DNA from: Paludibacteraceae bacterium
GTDB taxonomy: Bacteria > Bacteroidota > Bacteroidia > Bacteroidales > Paludibacteraceae
Reading direction: 5' to 3'
Length of the DNA: 64,000 nt
Assembly (NCBI GenBank): GCA_016283095.1
Contig: JAEEMG010000073.1
Location: 1 to 64,000, forward strand
Shown one piece after another: positions 25,352 through 34,436 of this stretch. Each line of letters begins with the position of its first letter. Position 1 is the first letter of the stretch. The position numbers and the translations under genes are program-made. A model generated the notes under the pieces. It worked only from the letters and a program-made list of their open reading frames with translations, ran no database searches and was not told where the DNA came from.

Positions 25352-26233
25352 ATGAATAATATTTTTGAATTGTTTTCCAAGTATTCAATTGGTAAAAACG
25401 AGCGTGAGGTTGAAATGGCTGTAGACACTCTTCTACATTCATCATTTGAAAGAAACAATACAAGAGCTATTTACTGCAAACTTCTTGAGAATATCGATCT
25501 TACAACACTCAAATCAACAGATAATAACGATTCTGTCACTGCATTTGTTGATAAGATTAACAATTTCGACTCAAAGTTTGATATATTGCCTTTGCCAGCA
25601 GGAATTTGTGTATATCCTGCTTTTGTGCCAACAGTAAAAGAGACATTGTTGGAAGATGTTGATATAGTTGCTGTTGCAGGTGGTTTTCCACATTCTCAAA
25701 CATTTATGGAGGTTAAGTTGGCAGAAGTTGGTTTGGCTATAGCATCAGGAGCGACAGAAATTGACATTGTTTTTCCAGTAGGAAAGTATTTAGCTGGAGA
25801 ATACGATGATATCTATGATGAGATATCAGAAATCAAGGCATACTGTAAGGATGATGTAAAGTTGAAGGTTATACTTGAGGTATCATTGTTGAAAACTGTT
25901 GAAAACATTGAAAAGGCTGCAATCATTTCTATCAATGCTGGAGCTGACTTTATTAAGACAAGCACAGGAAAAGACGGAAGTGTAGCTAATTTTATGGCTG
26001 CATACGTTATGTGTGAAGTTATTAACAAGATGGAACCAGAAATAGGCAGAAATGTAGGTTTTAAGGCCGCTGGAGGCATTTCTACGTCTGCAGATGCTGT
26101 CAAGTACTATTCGATAGTAGAAAGTGTCTTAGGCGTCGATCATACGGATAAATCACTTTTCAGAATAGGAGCAAGCAGTTTGGCAAACAATCTTCTTTCT
26201 GATATAGCAGGAGAGAAAGTTTCTTATTTCTAA
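25352..26233 (+). CDS. deoC: Deoxyribose-phosphate aldolase
   Basis: 293-residue class I aldolase that splits 2-deoxyribose 5-phosphate into acetaldehyde and glyceraldehyde 3-phosphate in deoxynucleoside catabolism. Visible are GICVYPAFVPTVKETL, VAVAGGFPHSQTFMEVKLAE, ATEIDIVFPVGKYLAGEYDD, and the Schiff-base lysine in ADFIKTSTGKDGSVA; GFKAAGGISTSADAV supplies the second lysine region. It belongs to the longer DeoC subgroup of Bacteroidota. Third gene of the nadA operon and followed by a strong terminator. Confidence 0.94.
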   Translation: MNNIFELFSKYSIGKNEREVEMAVDTLLHSSFERNNTRAIYCKLLENIDLTTLKSTDNNDSVTAFVDKINNFDSKFDILPLPAGICVYPAFVPTVKETLLEDVDIVAVAGGFPHSQTFMEVKLAEVGLAIASGATEIDIVFPVGKYLAGEYDDIYDEISEIKAYCKDDVKLKVILEVSLLKTVENIEKAAIISINAGADFIKTSTGKDGSVANFMAAYVMCEVINKMEPEIGRNVGFKAAGGISTSADAVKYYSIVESVLGVDHTDKSLFRIGASSLANNLLSDIAGEKVSYF

Positions 26234-26253
26234 TTTATAAGTAAAAGACAAAG

Positions 26254-26284
26254 AAAAAAGACGCGATTGCTCGCGTCTTTTTTT
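26254..26284. terminator. Bidirectional terminator between deoC and the prenyl synthase gene
   Basis: AAGACGCGA-TTGC-TCGCGTCTT is flanked by A and T runs, so it can end both the rightward deoC transcript and the leftward prenyl synthase transcript that stops at 26291. Confidence 0.9.
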
Positions 26285-26290
26285 ATAGAT

Positions 26291-27268
26291 TTAATTTTCT
26301 CTTACAATTGTATAATTGAGTAGCATCAGTAATGCTTTTTTTGCTTCTGAATCAGGAATAGAATCCAAACATTTTATTCCTTCTTGTTCAAATTCTTTCA
26401 TTTTTTTAGAAGCGTATTCTATTCCACCCATTTCAATAGTGAAATTGATAAGTTGTTCGACCTCTTTGTTTGTTTTGTTTTCTTTTCTTAGAGTGTCGAT
26501 TATTTCATCTCTTTTTGTACCTGAAATGTTGTTAATAGCGTATATAAGTGGAAGTGTTGCTTTACCTTCACGGATATCATTTCCTACTGGTTTTCCTATC
26601 TCTTTTTCTGTTGATAAGTAGTCGAAAATGTCGTCTCTGATTTGAAAACAGATGCCAAAAATTGTTCCGAATTCAACAAGAGAATCTATCATTTGTTGAT
26701 TATTACTTACGCTCTTAGCACCTATAAAACAAGCAGTTGAGAATAATACAGCAGTTTTCTTTTTGATAACATTATAGTAAATATCCTCGTTGAATGTTCT
26801 GTTTTTTGAGTTGTAAAGTTGGATTAATTCACCGTCTGTCAATTTTTTTCCTACTTTACAAATTGACTTGATTATATCCAAAGAGTCAGTTTGTGATGCA
26901 ACATTTAATGCTTGTGAAAGAAGATAATCACCAACCAAAACAGACACTTTGTTTTGCCATACATTGTTAATGGATTTCTGACCACGACGTGAATCAGCTT
27001 CATCCACAATGTCGTCATGGATGAGGCTTGCTGTATGTAGCATCTCTATTGCTGTCGCTCCGTCGTAGCTTGAATCATTCACGTCTCCAAGACATTTGGC
27101 AGCAAGCAGAGCCATGATCGGTCTGATCTGTTTTCCTTTTTTCTGAAGTATGTAATTGTTTACAGCTGACAACAATTCATTGTCTGACGAAAAATATTCG
27201 TCAAACTTCTTAGAGAAGATTTCGAACTCTTTTTCTATTGCTTTTTTAGCTGTATCTAATGTTGACAT
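26291..27268 (-). CDS. Polyprenyl diphosphate synthase
   Basis: 325-residue trans-isoprenyl diphosphate synthase that extends farnesyl diphosphate with isopentenyl diphosphate, probably for the menaquinone side chain. The first Asp-rich motif is HDDIVDEADSRRG, the second CFQIRDDIFDYLS; KGKQIRPIMALLAAKCLG is the substrate-binding region. Family resemblance is to octaprenyl/heptaprenyl synthases (IspB/HepT); chain length cannot be read from the sequence with certainty. The ATG at 27268 (MSTLDTAKKAIEKEF) is preferred to one 5 codons upstream on the basis of typical N termini. It is divergent from polA, with 70 bases between the start codons. Confidence 0.9.
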   Translation of the reverse strand: MSTLDTAKKAIEKEFEIFSKKFDEYFSSDNELLSAVNNYILQKKGKQIRPIMALLAAKCLGDVNDSSYDGATAIEMLHTASLIHDDIVDEADSRRGQKSINNVWQNKVSVLVGDYLLSQALNVASQTDSLDIIKSICKVGKKLTDGELIQLYNSKNRTFNEDIYYNVIKKKTAVLFSTACFIGAKSVSNNQQMIDSLVEFGTIFGICFQIRDDIFDYLSTEKEIGKPVGNDIREGKATLPLIYAINNISGTKRDEIIDTLRKENKTNKEVEQLINFTIEMGGIEYASKKMKEFEQEGIKCLDSIPDSEAKKALLMLLNYTIVREN

Positions 27269-27289
27269 CCGTAATTCAATCAAAAATTT

Positions 27290-27320
27290 TTTGCGAATTT
27301 AATAAATGTAAGTAAGTTTG
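27290..27320 (+). promoter_or_regulatory. Promoter of polA
   Basis: TTTG at 27290-27293, 19 bases, then TAAGTTTG at 27313-27320 match the Bacteroidota consensus exactly. The box overlaps a possible upstream TTG start at 27318 and so supports the ATG at 27339. Confidence 0.75.
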
Positions 27321-27338
27321 AGAAATGAATTTAAAAAA

Positions 27339-30089
27339 ATGGATAATAGACTTGTTTTAATTGATGCTTATCCCATCATTTTTGGCTCATATTATGCCTT
27401 GATGAATAAGCCTATGAAAAATTCAAAGGGTGAAAACACCTCGATTGTTTATGGATTTGTTAATAAGTTGGAGATGATTCTTAAGGATTATTCTCCTTCA
27501 CATATTGCTGTTGTTTTTGATTCTGCTGCGAAGACTTTCCGTCATGAGATGTATCCAGAATATAAAGCTCAACGTCAGGCAACTCCTGAAGAGATCCATG
27601 CTTCTGTTCCTTTGATTAAGAAAATTGTTGATGCTTACAATATTCCTCAATTTGCAATTGATGGATATGAGGCGGATGATATTGTAGGAACATTAGCCAA
27701 ACGTGGAGCTGCTGAAGGACTTGAGGTTTTTATGGTTACACCAGATAAGGATTATGCTCAGCTTGTCGATGATAATATCAAGATGCTTCGTATCACTCAT
27801 GGAAACGGATTGGAGTTGATGGATAAGAAAATGGTTTGTGAAAAATGGGGAATAGATGATCCTTCAAAAATCATAGACCTTCTTGCTCTTATGGGTGACG
27901 CGAGTGATAACATTCCAGGATGTAAAGGTGTTGGAGAAAAAACTGCAGTCAAGTTGTTGCAGGAATTTGGATCAGTAGAATCTGTTATTGAAAATTCTGA
28001 ATCAATAAAGGGAGCATTGAAGACAAAAGTGCAAGAGAGTGTAGAAATGATTAAATTTTCAAAGATTCTTGTAACAATATGTACTGATGTTCCGATTGAG
28101 ACTCCTATTTCTGATCTTGCTATCAAGGAGAAGAAAGTTGATGAAATGTTGAAAATATTTAATGATCTTGAATTAAAAAGTTTCATCACTAAATATACCC
28201 AAAAATCTGCCCCTGTTCAACTCTCTCTATTTGATAATTTCAGTACAATTACACAGGCTGAAGAAAAATATTCAAGTCTCAGCGAGTTAACTTCCGTCTC
28301 TCACGACTATAAATTGATTGAAAATCAAGAAGATATTAGCCAATTTTTGGCTAAAATTTCTACTCAGGATTTTTTCTGTTTTGACACGGAAACGACGTCA
28401 ACAGACGTATTTTCTGCTGATTTAGTGGGAATGAGCTTCTGTTGGAAGAAAAATGAGGCATTTTTCGTTCTTTTACCTGAAAATCGTGATGATGCTCAAA
28501 AAATTGTTGATCAGTTCAGACCATTGTTTGAAAATGATAAAATTATCAAGATTGGTCAAAATCTTAAGTTTGACGTGTTGATGCTCAAACAGTATGGGGT
28601 AGAGGTAAAAGGTGAATTGTTCGACACAATGATCGCCCATTATCTTATCCAACCAGAGTTGAGACATGGAATGGATGCTTTGGCAGAACAATATCTGAAA
28701 TATAAAACTGTTACATACGAAGAGCTAACGACAGAGAATGGCAAAAAGAATCTTCCGTTGAGAAGTGTTGACAAGAACAGACTTGCTGATTATGCTGCTG
28801 AGGATGCGGACATCACTTTCCAACTTTATGAAATTTTCAAGGAAGAGTTAGTGAAGAACAATCTTGATAAGTTGTTTAAAACTATTGAGATGCCTTTGAT
28901 GCATGTTCTTTGCGAAATGGAAAATGCCGGAGTGACAATTGATGAAAAGAGTTTGAAAGAATCATCTGTTAAGATGACGGCGGAGATGGATAACATTGCA
29001 AATGAAATTTATAGTCTTGCTGGTCACTCTTTCAATATATCTTCACCTAAACAGGTAGGAGAGGTAATCTATAATGAGTTGAATCTTGTAGAGAAAGTAA
29101 AGAAAACCAAAGGTGGACAGATGTCGACAAGTGAAGATGTGTTGATTTCTTTGAAAAGCAAACATCCTATTATAGAGAAGATTCTTGATTACCGAGGAGT
29201 TAAAAAATTGTTGAGCACTTATATTGATGCTCTTCCTGAGATTGTTAATTCTCATACAGGCAAAATACATACATCCTTTAATCAGACTGTCACTTCTACA
29301 GGACGATTGAGTTCAAGCAATCCTAATTTGCAGAACATTCCTGTGCGAGATAACATGGGAAGAGAAATACGTAGATGTTTCGTAGCCTCTGATGATTGCG
29401 TCTTCTTATCAGCGGATTATTCTCAGATTGAATTGAGAGTCATGGCACATGTCTCTGAAGATGAAGGATTGATATCATCGTTTTTATCTGGTTTTGATTT
29501 TCATCAGGATACAGCCTCTAAGATTTTCAAGGTTCCGACAGAAGAGGTAACAAAAGAAATGCGTAGTAAAGCGAAGACTGCAAACTTTGGTATACTTTAT
29601 GGAATATCAGCATTTGGTCTTGCTGAAAGATTGTCAATTTCCAGAGATGAGGCAAAGCAGATGATAGAAAGTTATTTTGAGGCTTTTCCAAAAGTTTATG
29701 ACTTTCTTGAAAAAACAAAGGCATTTGCACATGAGCATGAATATGTGGAGACATTGTTTGGAAGACGACGTTTTATCCAAGATATAAATTCACGTAATGG
29801 ATCGTTGAGACAGAATGCTGAAAGAAATGCTATTAATGCTCCTATTCAGGGAACAGCGGCAGACATCATCAAGATGGCAATGATCAATATCCAAAGAGAA
29901 ATAGAAAGTAGAGGATTAAAGTCAAGAATGATTATCCAGGTACACGACGAATTGAATTTCAACGTACTTAAATCTGAAGAAGATATAATGCGTGAGATAG
30001 TAAAGAGTGAGATGGAGAATGTGTTCAAGATGAAAGTACCTCTAAAAGTAGAATTATCTGTTGCATCAAATTGGTTGGATGCTCATTAA
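27339..30089 (+). CDS. polA: DNA polymerase I
   Basis: 916-residue replication/repair polymerase. Residues 1-300 are the 5'-3' exonuclease (FLAP) domain (RLVLIDAYPIIFGSYY, IDGYEADDIVGTLAKRG, LMGDASDNIPGCKGVGEKTA). The middle is a 3'-5' proofreading domain with intact acidic residues in CFDTETTSTD, IGQNLKFDVLML and YAAEDADITF. The C-terminal polymerase has SADYSQIELRVMAHVSEDE, RSKAKTANFGILYGISAFGL, NAPIQGTAADIIKMAM and the VHDELNF catalytic carboxylate. All three activities appear intact. Start and promoter are discussed at 27290-27320. Confidence 0.97.
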   Translation: MDNRLVLIDAYPIIFGSYYALMNKPMKNSKGENTSIVYGFVNKLEMILKDYSPSHIAVVFDSAAKTFRHEMYPEYKAQRQATPEEIHASVPLIKKIVDAYNIPQFAIDGYEADDIVGTLAKRGAAEGLEVFMVTPDKDYAQLVDDNIKMLRITHGNGLELMDKKMVCEKWGIDDPSKIIDLLALMGDASDNIPGCKGVGEKTAVKLLQEFGSVESVIENSESIKGALKTKVQESVEMIKFSKILVTICTDVPIETPISDLAIKEKKVDEMLKIFNDLELKSFITKYTQKSAPVQLSLFDNFSTITQAEEKYSSLSELTSVSHDYKLIENQEDISQFLAKISTQDFFCFDTETTSTDVFSADLVGMSFCWKKNEAFFVLLPENRDDAQKIVDQFRPLFENDKIIKIGQNLKFDVLMLKQYGVEVKGELFDTMIAHYLIQPELRHGMDALAEQYLKYKTVTYEELTTENGKKNLPLRSVDKNRLADYAAEDADITFQLYEIFKEELVKNNLDKLFKTIEMPLMHVLCEMENAGVTIDEKSLKESSVKMTAEMDNIANEIYSLAGHSFNISSPKQVGEVIYNELNLVEKVKKTKGGQMSTSEDVLISLKSKHPIIEKILDYRGVKKLLSTYIDALPEIVNSHTGKIHTSFNQTVTSTGRLSSSNPNLQNIPVRDNMGREIRRCFVASDDCVFLSADYSQIELRVMAHVSEDEGLISSFLSGFDFHQDTASKIFKVPTEEVTKEMRSKAKTANFGILYGISAFGLAERLSISRDEAKQMIESYFEAFPKVYDFLEKTKAFAHEHEYVETLFGRRRFIQDINSRNGSLRQNAERNAINAPIQGTAADIIKMAMINIQREIESRGLKSRMIIQVHDELNFNVLKSEEDIMREIVKSEMENVFKMKVPLKVELSVASNWLDAH

Positions 30090-30118
30090 AAAAGACGGGT
30101 TTTATCCCGTCTTTTTTA
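30088..30118. terminator. Bidirectional terminator between polA and dus
   Basis: AAAAAAGACGGG-TTTTAT-CCCGTCTTTTTT is symmetric, so it serves both polA and the converging dus gene, whose stop codon overlaps its T run. Confidence 0.9.
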
Positions 30119-31117
30119 TTGCTGGTTTCTTGCTTCCTCAATCAGAGGTTCAGTAGAGTCAATTATATCGAACAGATCTTTTCTGACTTCTGTACGAAGC
30201 ATCTCTATTCTTGTTTTTCTGAAATTATCTATTCCTTTGAAGATAGGAGTAGAAGCAAGATGGCGACGTGTATGAGTTATACCTTTTCTTTCGTCTCCAT
30301 CGAACATTTCGATATTTTCATCAATCATCTGTTTAAGAATATTCAGGCAATCATGAGTATGAAGTTTTTCTGATTCTTTACCTTGAATATAATCTTTACA
30401 CTCTTTGAAAATCCATGGTCTTCCGAAAGTAGCTCTACCTATCATCACAGCGTCAACACCATATTTATCGAAACATTCTTTTGCTCTTTCTGGAGTAGTG
30501 ACGTCACCATTACCGATAATCGGAATATGAATACGTGGATTATTTTTTACCTCACCTATCAGTGTCCAGTCTGCTTCACCTGTATACATTTGGGCACGTG
30601 TTCTTCCATGGATTGCCAACGCCTGTGCACCGCAATCTTGAATTTGTTCGGCAAGAGTAGTGATGATAAGATTGTTGCTATCCCAACCTAATCGAGTTTT
30701 AACAGTTACAGGAAGTTTCACTGCTTTCACCACTTCACGAGTTATCTCCAAAAGTTTAGGAATATCACGCAACAAACCAGCCCCACCTCCTTTACCAGCG
30801 ATTTTTTTAACTGGACAACCGAAGTTTATATCAATGATATCAGGTTTAGCGGCTTCAGCAATTTTAGCAGCTTCCACTATTGTGTCGGTATCTTTTCCGT
30901 AGAGTTGGATGACGGTAGGACGTTCACTGTCATCAATTGTCATCTTATCTTCTGTTCGTTGTATGTTTCTGATAAGTGCGTCGGCTGATACAAATTCAGT
31001 GTAGACCAAATCGGCACCGAATTTTTTACACATTTTTCTGAATGATATATCTGTAACGTCTTCCATAGGAGCGAGGAAGAGAGGGTATTCAGAAAATTCT
31101 ATATTGCCTATTTTCAT
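30116..31117 (-). CDS. dusB: tRNA-dihydrouridine synthase (DusB type)
   Basis: 333-residue FMN-dependent enzyme that reduces uridine to dihydrouridine in tRNA. It has FLAPMEDVTDISFRKMCKKF at the FMN site, IIDINFGCPVKKIAGKGGGA with the catalytic cysteine, LAIHGRTRAQMYTGEADW, and IPIIGNGDVTTPERAKECF plus VMIGRATFGRPWIF for phosphate binding. The length and the CPVKK sequence fit the ancestral DusB group. It converges on polA and is divergent from trhP. Confidence 0.93.
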   Translation of the reverse strand: MKIGNIEFSEYPLFLAPMEDVTDISFRKMCKKFGADLVYTEFVSADALIRNIQRTEDKMTIDDSERPTVIQLYGKDTDTIVEAAKIAEAAKPDIIDINFGCPVKKIAGKGGGAGLLRDIPKLLEITREVVKAVKLPVTVKTRLGWDSNNLIITTLAEQIQDCGAQALAIHGRTRAQMYTGEADWTLIGEVKNNPRIHIPIIGNGDVTTPERAKECFDKYGVDAVMIGRATFGRPWIFKECKDYIQGKESEKLHTHDCLNILKQMIDENIEMFDGDERKGITHTRRHLASTPIFKGIDNFRKTRIEMLRTEVRKDLFDIIDSTEPLIEEARNQQ

Positions 31118-31135
31118 CAGTTGTGCTTTTAGTTA

Positions 31136-31153
31136 TAACTTTGTGCAAAGTTA
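31136..31153. promoter_or_regulatory. Interlocked divergent -7 boxes of dusB and trhP
   Basis: TAACTTTG at 31136-31143 reads rightwards to trhP. Two bases later CAAAGTTA at 31146-31153 is the same box reading leftwards to dusB. Together they form an 8-base inverted repeat around TG. Neither has a clean -33 element at 19 bases, so the call rests on the -7 boxes and their positions. Confidence 0.45.
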
Positions 31154-31164
31154 ATTAAAGCATT

Positions 31165-32421
31165 ATGGATTTGAAAAGAACAGATTTTGAAATTATGGCT
31201 CCAGTCGGCAGTTATGAAAGTTTAGCTGCTGCCATTCAGGCGGGTGCCAATTCCGTCTATTTTGGTATTGGTAAGTTGAATATGAGATCACATTCAGCCA
31301 ATAATTTCACTGTCGATGATCTTAAGAATATAGCAAGCATTTGTACAGAGAATGGTTTGAAAAGTTATCTCACTCTTAACACAGTTATGTATGACACAGA
31401 TCTGACAGATATGCGTTCATATGTTGACGCTGCAAAAGAGAGTGGGGTATCGGCAATCATTGCGTCTGATATGTCTGTTATTCTTTACGCAGTTTCAATA
31501 GGAGTAGAAGTTCATTTGTCGACACAGTTGAACATTTCTAATATTGAGGCATTGAAATTTTATTCTCAGTTTGCTGATGTTGTTGTATTGGCAAGAGAGT
31601 TGAATATGGATCAAGTATCAGAAATTCACAAGCAGATAATAGATCAGAATATATGTGGACCAAAAGGTGGCCAAATAAAAATTGAAATGTTCTGTCATGG
31701 TGCATTGTGTATGGCAATTTCTGGCAAATGCTATATGAGTTTGCATGAATTGAATAGTTCTGCCAATCGTGGTGCATGTTTCCAGGTTTGTCGTCATTCA
31801 TATAGATTGTTTGATGATGAACGTGATATCGAAATCAAGGTTGATGATAAATATTTAATGTCTCCGAAAGATCTAAAAACAATCCACTTCTTGAATAAAC
31901 TTGTCGATTCAGGAGTAAGAGTCTTTAAGATTGAAGGACGTGCAAGAAGTGCCGAATATGTCAAGACAGTTGTCTCTTGTTATAATGAAGCTTTGAATTC
32001 AATCATTGATGGATCATATTCTGAATCAAAAATTGCAGAATGGGATGAACAGTTAAAAACAGTATTCAACAGAGGTTTCTGGAATGGCTATTATTTAGGA
32101 CAGAGATTAGGAGAATGGAGCAACGTTTATGGTTCGGAAGCAACAGAAAGAAAAGTTTACGTTGCAAAAACAATACGCTATTATTCTAATATTGGTGTAG
32201 CCGAATTTTTACAAGAAACCAATGCTGGTATCAATAAAGGAGATAAACTTTTAATCATTGGACCAACTACAGGAGTAATCGAAGTTATAGCAGACAAACT
32301 AATTGTTGATGATAAAGAAGTTGATTTTGTTCCACGTGGAACAAAATTCACATTAAAGGTTCCATGTAAAGTTCGACCATCAGATAAAGTTTATAAGATG
32401 GAACAAGTAAATAAAGAATAA
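31165..32421 (+). CDS. trhP: U32 peptidase-family protein TrhP-like (tRNA hydroxylation)
   Basis: 418-residue member of the peptidase U32 family. The best-understood relatives, TrhP and RlhA, take part in prephenate-dependent hydroxylation of tRNA U34 or of 23S rRNA, and carry an iron-sulfur cluster. Visible are EIMAPVGSYESLAAAIQAGA, IASDMSVILYAVSIGVEVHL, the cysteine cluster CHGALCMAISGKC and GACFQVCRHSY, and FKIEGRARSAEYVKTVV. The C-terminal 90 residues form the small beta-barrel of the TrhP type. A parS-like palindrome lies inside its last 35 codons without breaking the frame. Confidence 0.85.
   Translation: MDLKRTDFEIMAPVGSYESLAAAIQAGANSVYFGIGKLNMRSHSANNFTVDDLKNIASICTENGLKSYLTLNTVMYDTDLTDMRSYVDAAKESGVSAIIASDMSVILYAVSIGVEVHLSTQLNISNIEALKFYSQFADVVVLARELNMDQVSEIHKQIIDQNICGPKGGQIKIEMFCHGALCMAISGKCYMSLHELNSSANRGACFQVCRHSYRLFDDERDIEIKVDDKYLMSPKDLKTIHFLNKLVDSGVRVFKIEGRARSAEYVKTVVSCYNEALNSIIDGSYSESKIAEWDEQLKTVFNRGFWNGYYLGQRLGEWSNVYGSEATERKVYVAKTIRYYSNIGVAEFLQETNAGINKGDKLLIIGPTTGVIEVIADKLIVDDKEVDFVPRGTKFTLKVPCKVRPSDKVYKMEQVNKE
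32329..32342. other. parS-like site 1 (inside trhP)
   Basis: GTTCCACGTGGAAC, the centre of a perfect 24-base palindrome at 32324-32347. It matches the core known for chromosomal parS sites bound by ParB. Confidence 0.65.
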
Positions 32422-32423
32422 AA

Positions 32424-32460
32424 AATAGAGTCACATTAAATATGTGACTCTATTTTTTTT
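32424..32460 (+). terminator. Terminator of trhP
   Basis: TAGAGTCACAT-TAAAT-ATGTGACTCTA, followed by eight T. It starts 3 bases after the trhP stop. Confidence 0.9.
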
Positions 32461-32474
32461 GTTCCACGTGGAAC
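32461..32474. other. parS-like site 2
   Basis: GTTCCACGTGGAAC, flanked by T and A to give a 16-base palindrome. It begins right after the trhP terminator, in the untranscribed gap before the uvrC terminator. Confidence 0.7.
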
Positions 32475-32500
32475 ACTATCGTAAAACTAAATATAAAGTT

Positions 32501-32514
32501 GTTCCACGTGGAAC
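32501..32514. other. parS-like site 3
   Basis: GTTCCACGTGGAAC, 40 bases start-to-start from site 2, in the same convergent gap. Confidence 0.7.
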
Positions 32515-32546
32515 GTAAAGTCAAAACAATAAAATGAATGTTGAAT

Positions 32547-32574
32547 AAAAAAAGACGCAGGTGGCTACGTCTTT
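32547..32574 (-). terminator. Terminator of the uvrC operon
   Basis: On the minus strand AAGACG-TAG-CCACC-TG-CGTCTT, followed by a T run, 39 bases after the uvrC stop. Confidence 0.75.
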
Positions 32575-32612
32575 GTAAAGTGAATTGAATAAGAATCTTC
32601 GATGAAAATGAT

Positions 32613-34424
32613 TTAGTTTTTGTGAAGACTGTCGAATAATATTTTTGCTTTAGCTTTTCCAATAACGTTAGCTAACTCTTCTTCGGATTGTTCTTTTATT
32701 CTTTTGACGCTCTTGTATTTTTTTATCAGAGTGTCTTTAGTCTTTTCTCCAATACCATTGATATCATCAAGAGCAGAATGAATTTGACTTTTGCTTCGTT
32801 TGTTACGATGAAAACTGATAGCAAATCTATGTACTTCATCCTGAATTCCTGCCAAAAAACGAAATAGAGAATGATTAGGTTGTATCTCTACGTGGAGTGG
32901 AGGAAAACCGTATAGCAATTCTTTTGTGTGATGTTTGTCGTCTTTAGCCAAACCTGCGATGGGTATGTATAGATTTAACTTGTCTTCAATCACTTCTCTC
33001 ACACATTCCATCTGTCCGACACCACCGTCGACAATGATCAAATTAGGTAGTTTTTCTCCTTCATTAATCAATCTGCTGTAACGTCGGTAAACAACCTCTT
33101 GCATTGAACCGTAGTCATCTGGTCCTTCAACAGTTTTTATATTGTAAGTGCGATAATCTTTTTTTGATGGTTTTGCATTTTTGTAAACCACACATCCAGC
33201 GACTGCATCACTTCCTGAAATGTTGGAGTTATCAAAACATTCAATCTGATGAGGAACTTCTTTGAGTCCAAGTACTTTCTGAAGCTCAGTCAGAAGTTTC
33301 ATGGCACGTTGTTCTGGATTGAATTTTTCTGCTTGTTTGACTCTATCAAATCTGTATTGCTTTACATTTTTGATGGATAAATCAAGAAGTTTCTTTTTGT
33401 CACCTTTTTGTGGAACTGTAATGGTGACGTTTTCAAGTTCGAAAGAAATAGGGTAGGGTACAATGATTTCTCTTGACATACTCTGAAATTTTTGACGCAT
33501 TTCCACAATGGCAGATGCCAAAATTTCACTCTCTTCCTCTTCTGTCTGTATTTTGTATTCGAATGTGTAAGCTTGAGAAATTGTTCCTTCCATCACTTTC
33601 AAAAAATTGATGTAGGCGTTATTATCGTCAATTTCTATTGAGAAGACGTCGATGTTGGTTAAAATAGGACTGACAATTGTGTTTTTACTTTTATATTGAG
33701 ATAGAAGAAGCATTTTTTCTTTCATCTTTTGTGCATCTTCAAATCTCATTTCTTCTGCTGCTTTACCCATTTCACCGAGAATATAGTTTTCTAAAGTGCT
33801 CATCTCACCTTTAAGAATGAGCTTGATTTCCTTTATGTTTTCTCTATATTCTTCTTCTGTTTGATAACCTTCACAACATCCTTTGCATTTTTTGATGTGA
33901 TAGTCCAAGCAAACTTTATATTTTCCGCTTTTGATTGCATCATCAGTCAGTTTATTGTTACAGGTGCGGATTCCATAAATGTTGTGAATCAAATCAAGCA
34001 CCGTTTTCATTGCTGGAAGATATGTGTATGGACCATAATAAAGAGATCCATCATGAACAAAACGGCGAGTGTAGAAAACACGAGGAAAAGGCTCGTTTTT
34101 GATGCAAATCCACGGATAAGTTTTATCATCCTTTAGTAGAATGTTGTATCTGGGTTGATGCTTTTTGATCAGACTGTTTTCAAGAAGCAAAGCATCTTGT
34201 TCGCTCGGAACAACAATATATTTGATGTCTGCAATTTGTTTTACGAGTGCACGAACCTTATTTGATGTCTGATATTTGTTGAAGTATGAAGAGACTCGTC
34301 TTTTGAGGTTCACAGCTTTGCCTACATAGATGATTTCATCTTCTTTGTTGACATATTGGTAAACTCCTGGACTTTCAGGAAGTGAAAGAACGATTTGTTT
34401 TAACTGTGAAATCTCTTTTTCCAT
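32613..34424 (-). CDS. uvrC: Excinuclease ABC subunit C
   Basis: 603-residue nuclease that makes both incisions in nucleotide excision repair. Residues about 15-95 are the GIY-YIG domain (SPGVYQYVNKEDEIIYVGKA). A Cys cluster (DYHIKKCKGCCEG) and a UVR motif (AAEEMRFEDAQKMKEKMLLL) for UvrB contact follow. The RNase H-like domain has IECFDNSNISGSDAVAGCVV and LIIVDGGVGQMECVREVI. Two helix-hairpin-helix motifs close the protein (LDDINGIGEKTKDTLIKKYK). The length is standard. Last gene of a four-gene leftward operon; the DnaJ-domain gene ends 12 bases upstream. Confidence 0.97.
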   Translation of the reverse strand: MEKEISQLKQIVLSLPESPGVYQYVNKEDEIIYVGKAVNLKRRVSSYFNKYQTSNKVRALVKQIADIKYIVVPSEQDALLLENSLIKKHQPRYNILLKDDKTYPWICIKNEPFPRVFYTRRFVHDGSLYYGPYTYLPAMKTVLDLIHNIYGIRTCNNKLTDDAIKSGKYKVCLDYHIKKCKGCCEGYQTEEEYRENIKEIKLILKGEMSTLENYILGEMGKAAEEMRFEDAQKMKEKMLLLSQYKSKNTIVSPILTNIDVFSIEIDDNNAYINFLKVMEGTISQAYTFEYKIQTEEEESEILASAIVEMRQKFQSMSREIIVPYPISFELENVTITVPQKGDKKKLLDLSIKNVKQYRFDRVKQAEKFNPEQRAMKLLTELQKVLGLKEVPHQIECFDNSNISGSDAVAGCVVYKNAKPSKKDYRTYNIKTVEGPDDYGSMQEVVYRRYSRLINEGEKLPNLIIVDGGVGQMECVREVIEDKLNLYIPIAGLAKDDKHHTKELLYGFPPLHVEIQPNHSLFRFLAGIQDEVHRFAISFHRNKRSKSQIHSALDDINGIGEKTKDTLIKKYKSVKRIKEQSEEELANVIGKAKAKILFDSLHKN

Positions 34425-34436
34425 CGTGTTTTTAGC

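Noticed and set aside
32461-32514. The GTTCCACGTGGAAC pair as part of a terminator
   Set aside because: The trhP terminator has its own stem and T run directly before the first site, and the same 14-mer occurs inside the trhP coding sequence, so a DNA-binding site is the better reading.
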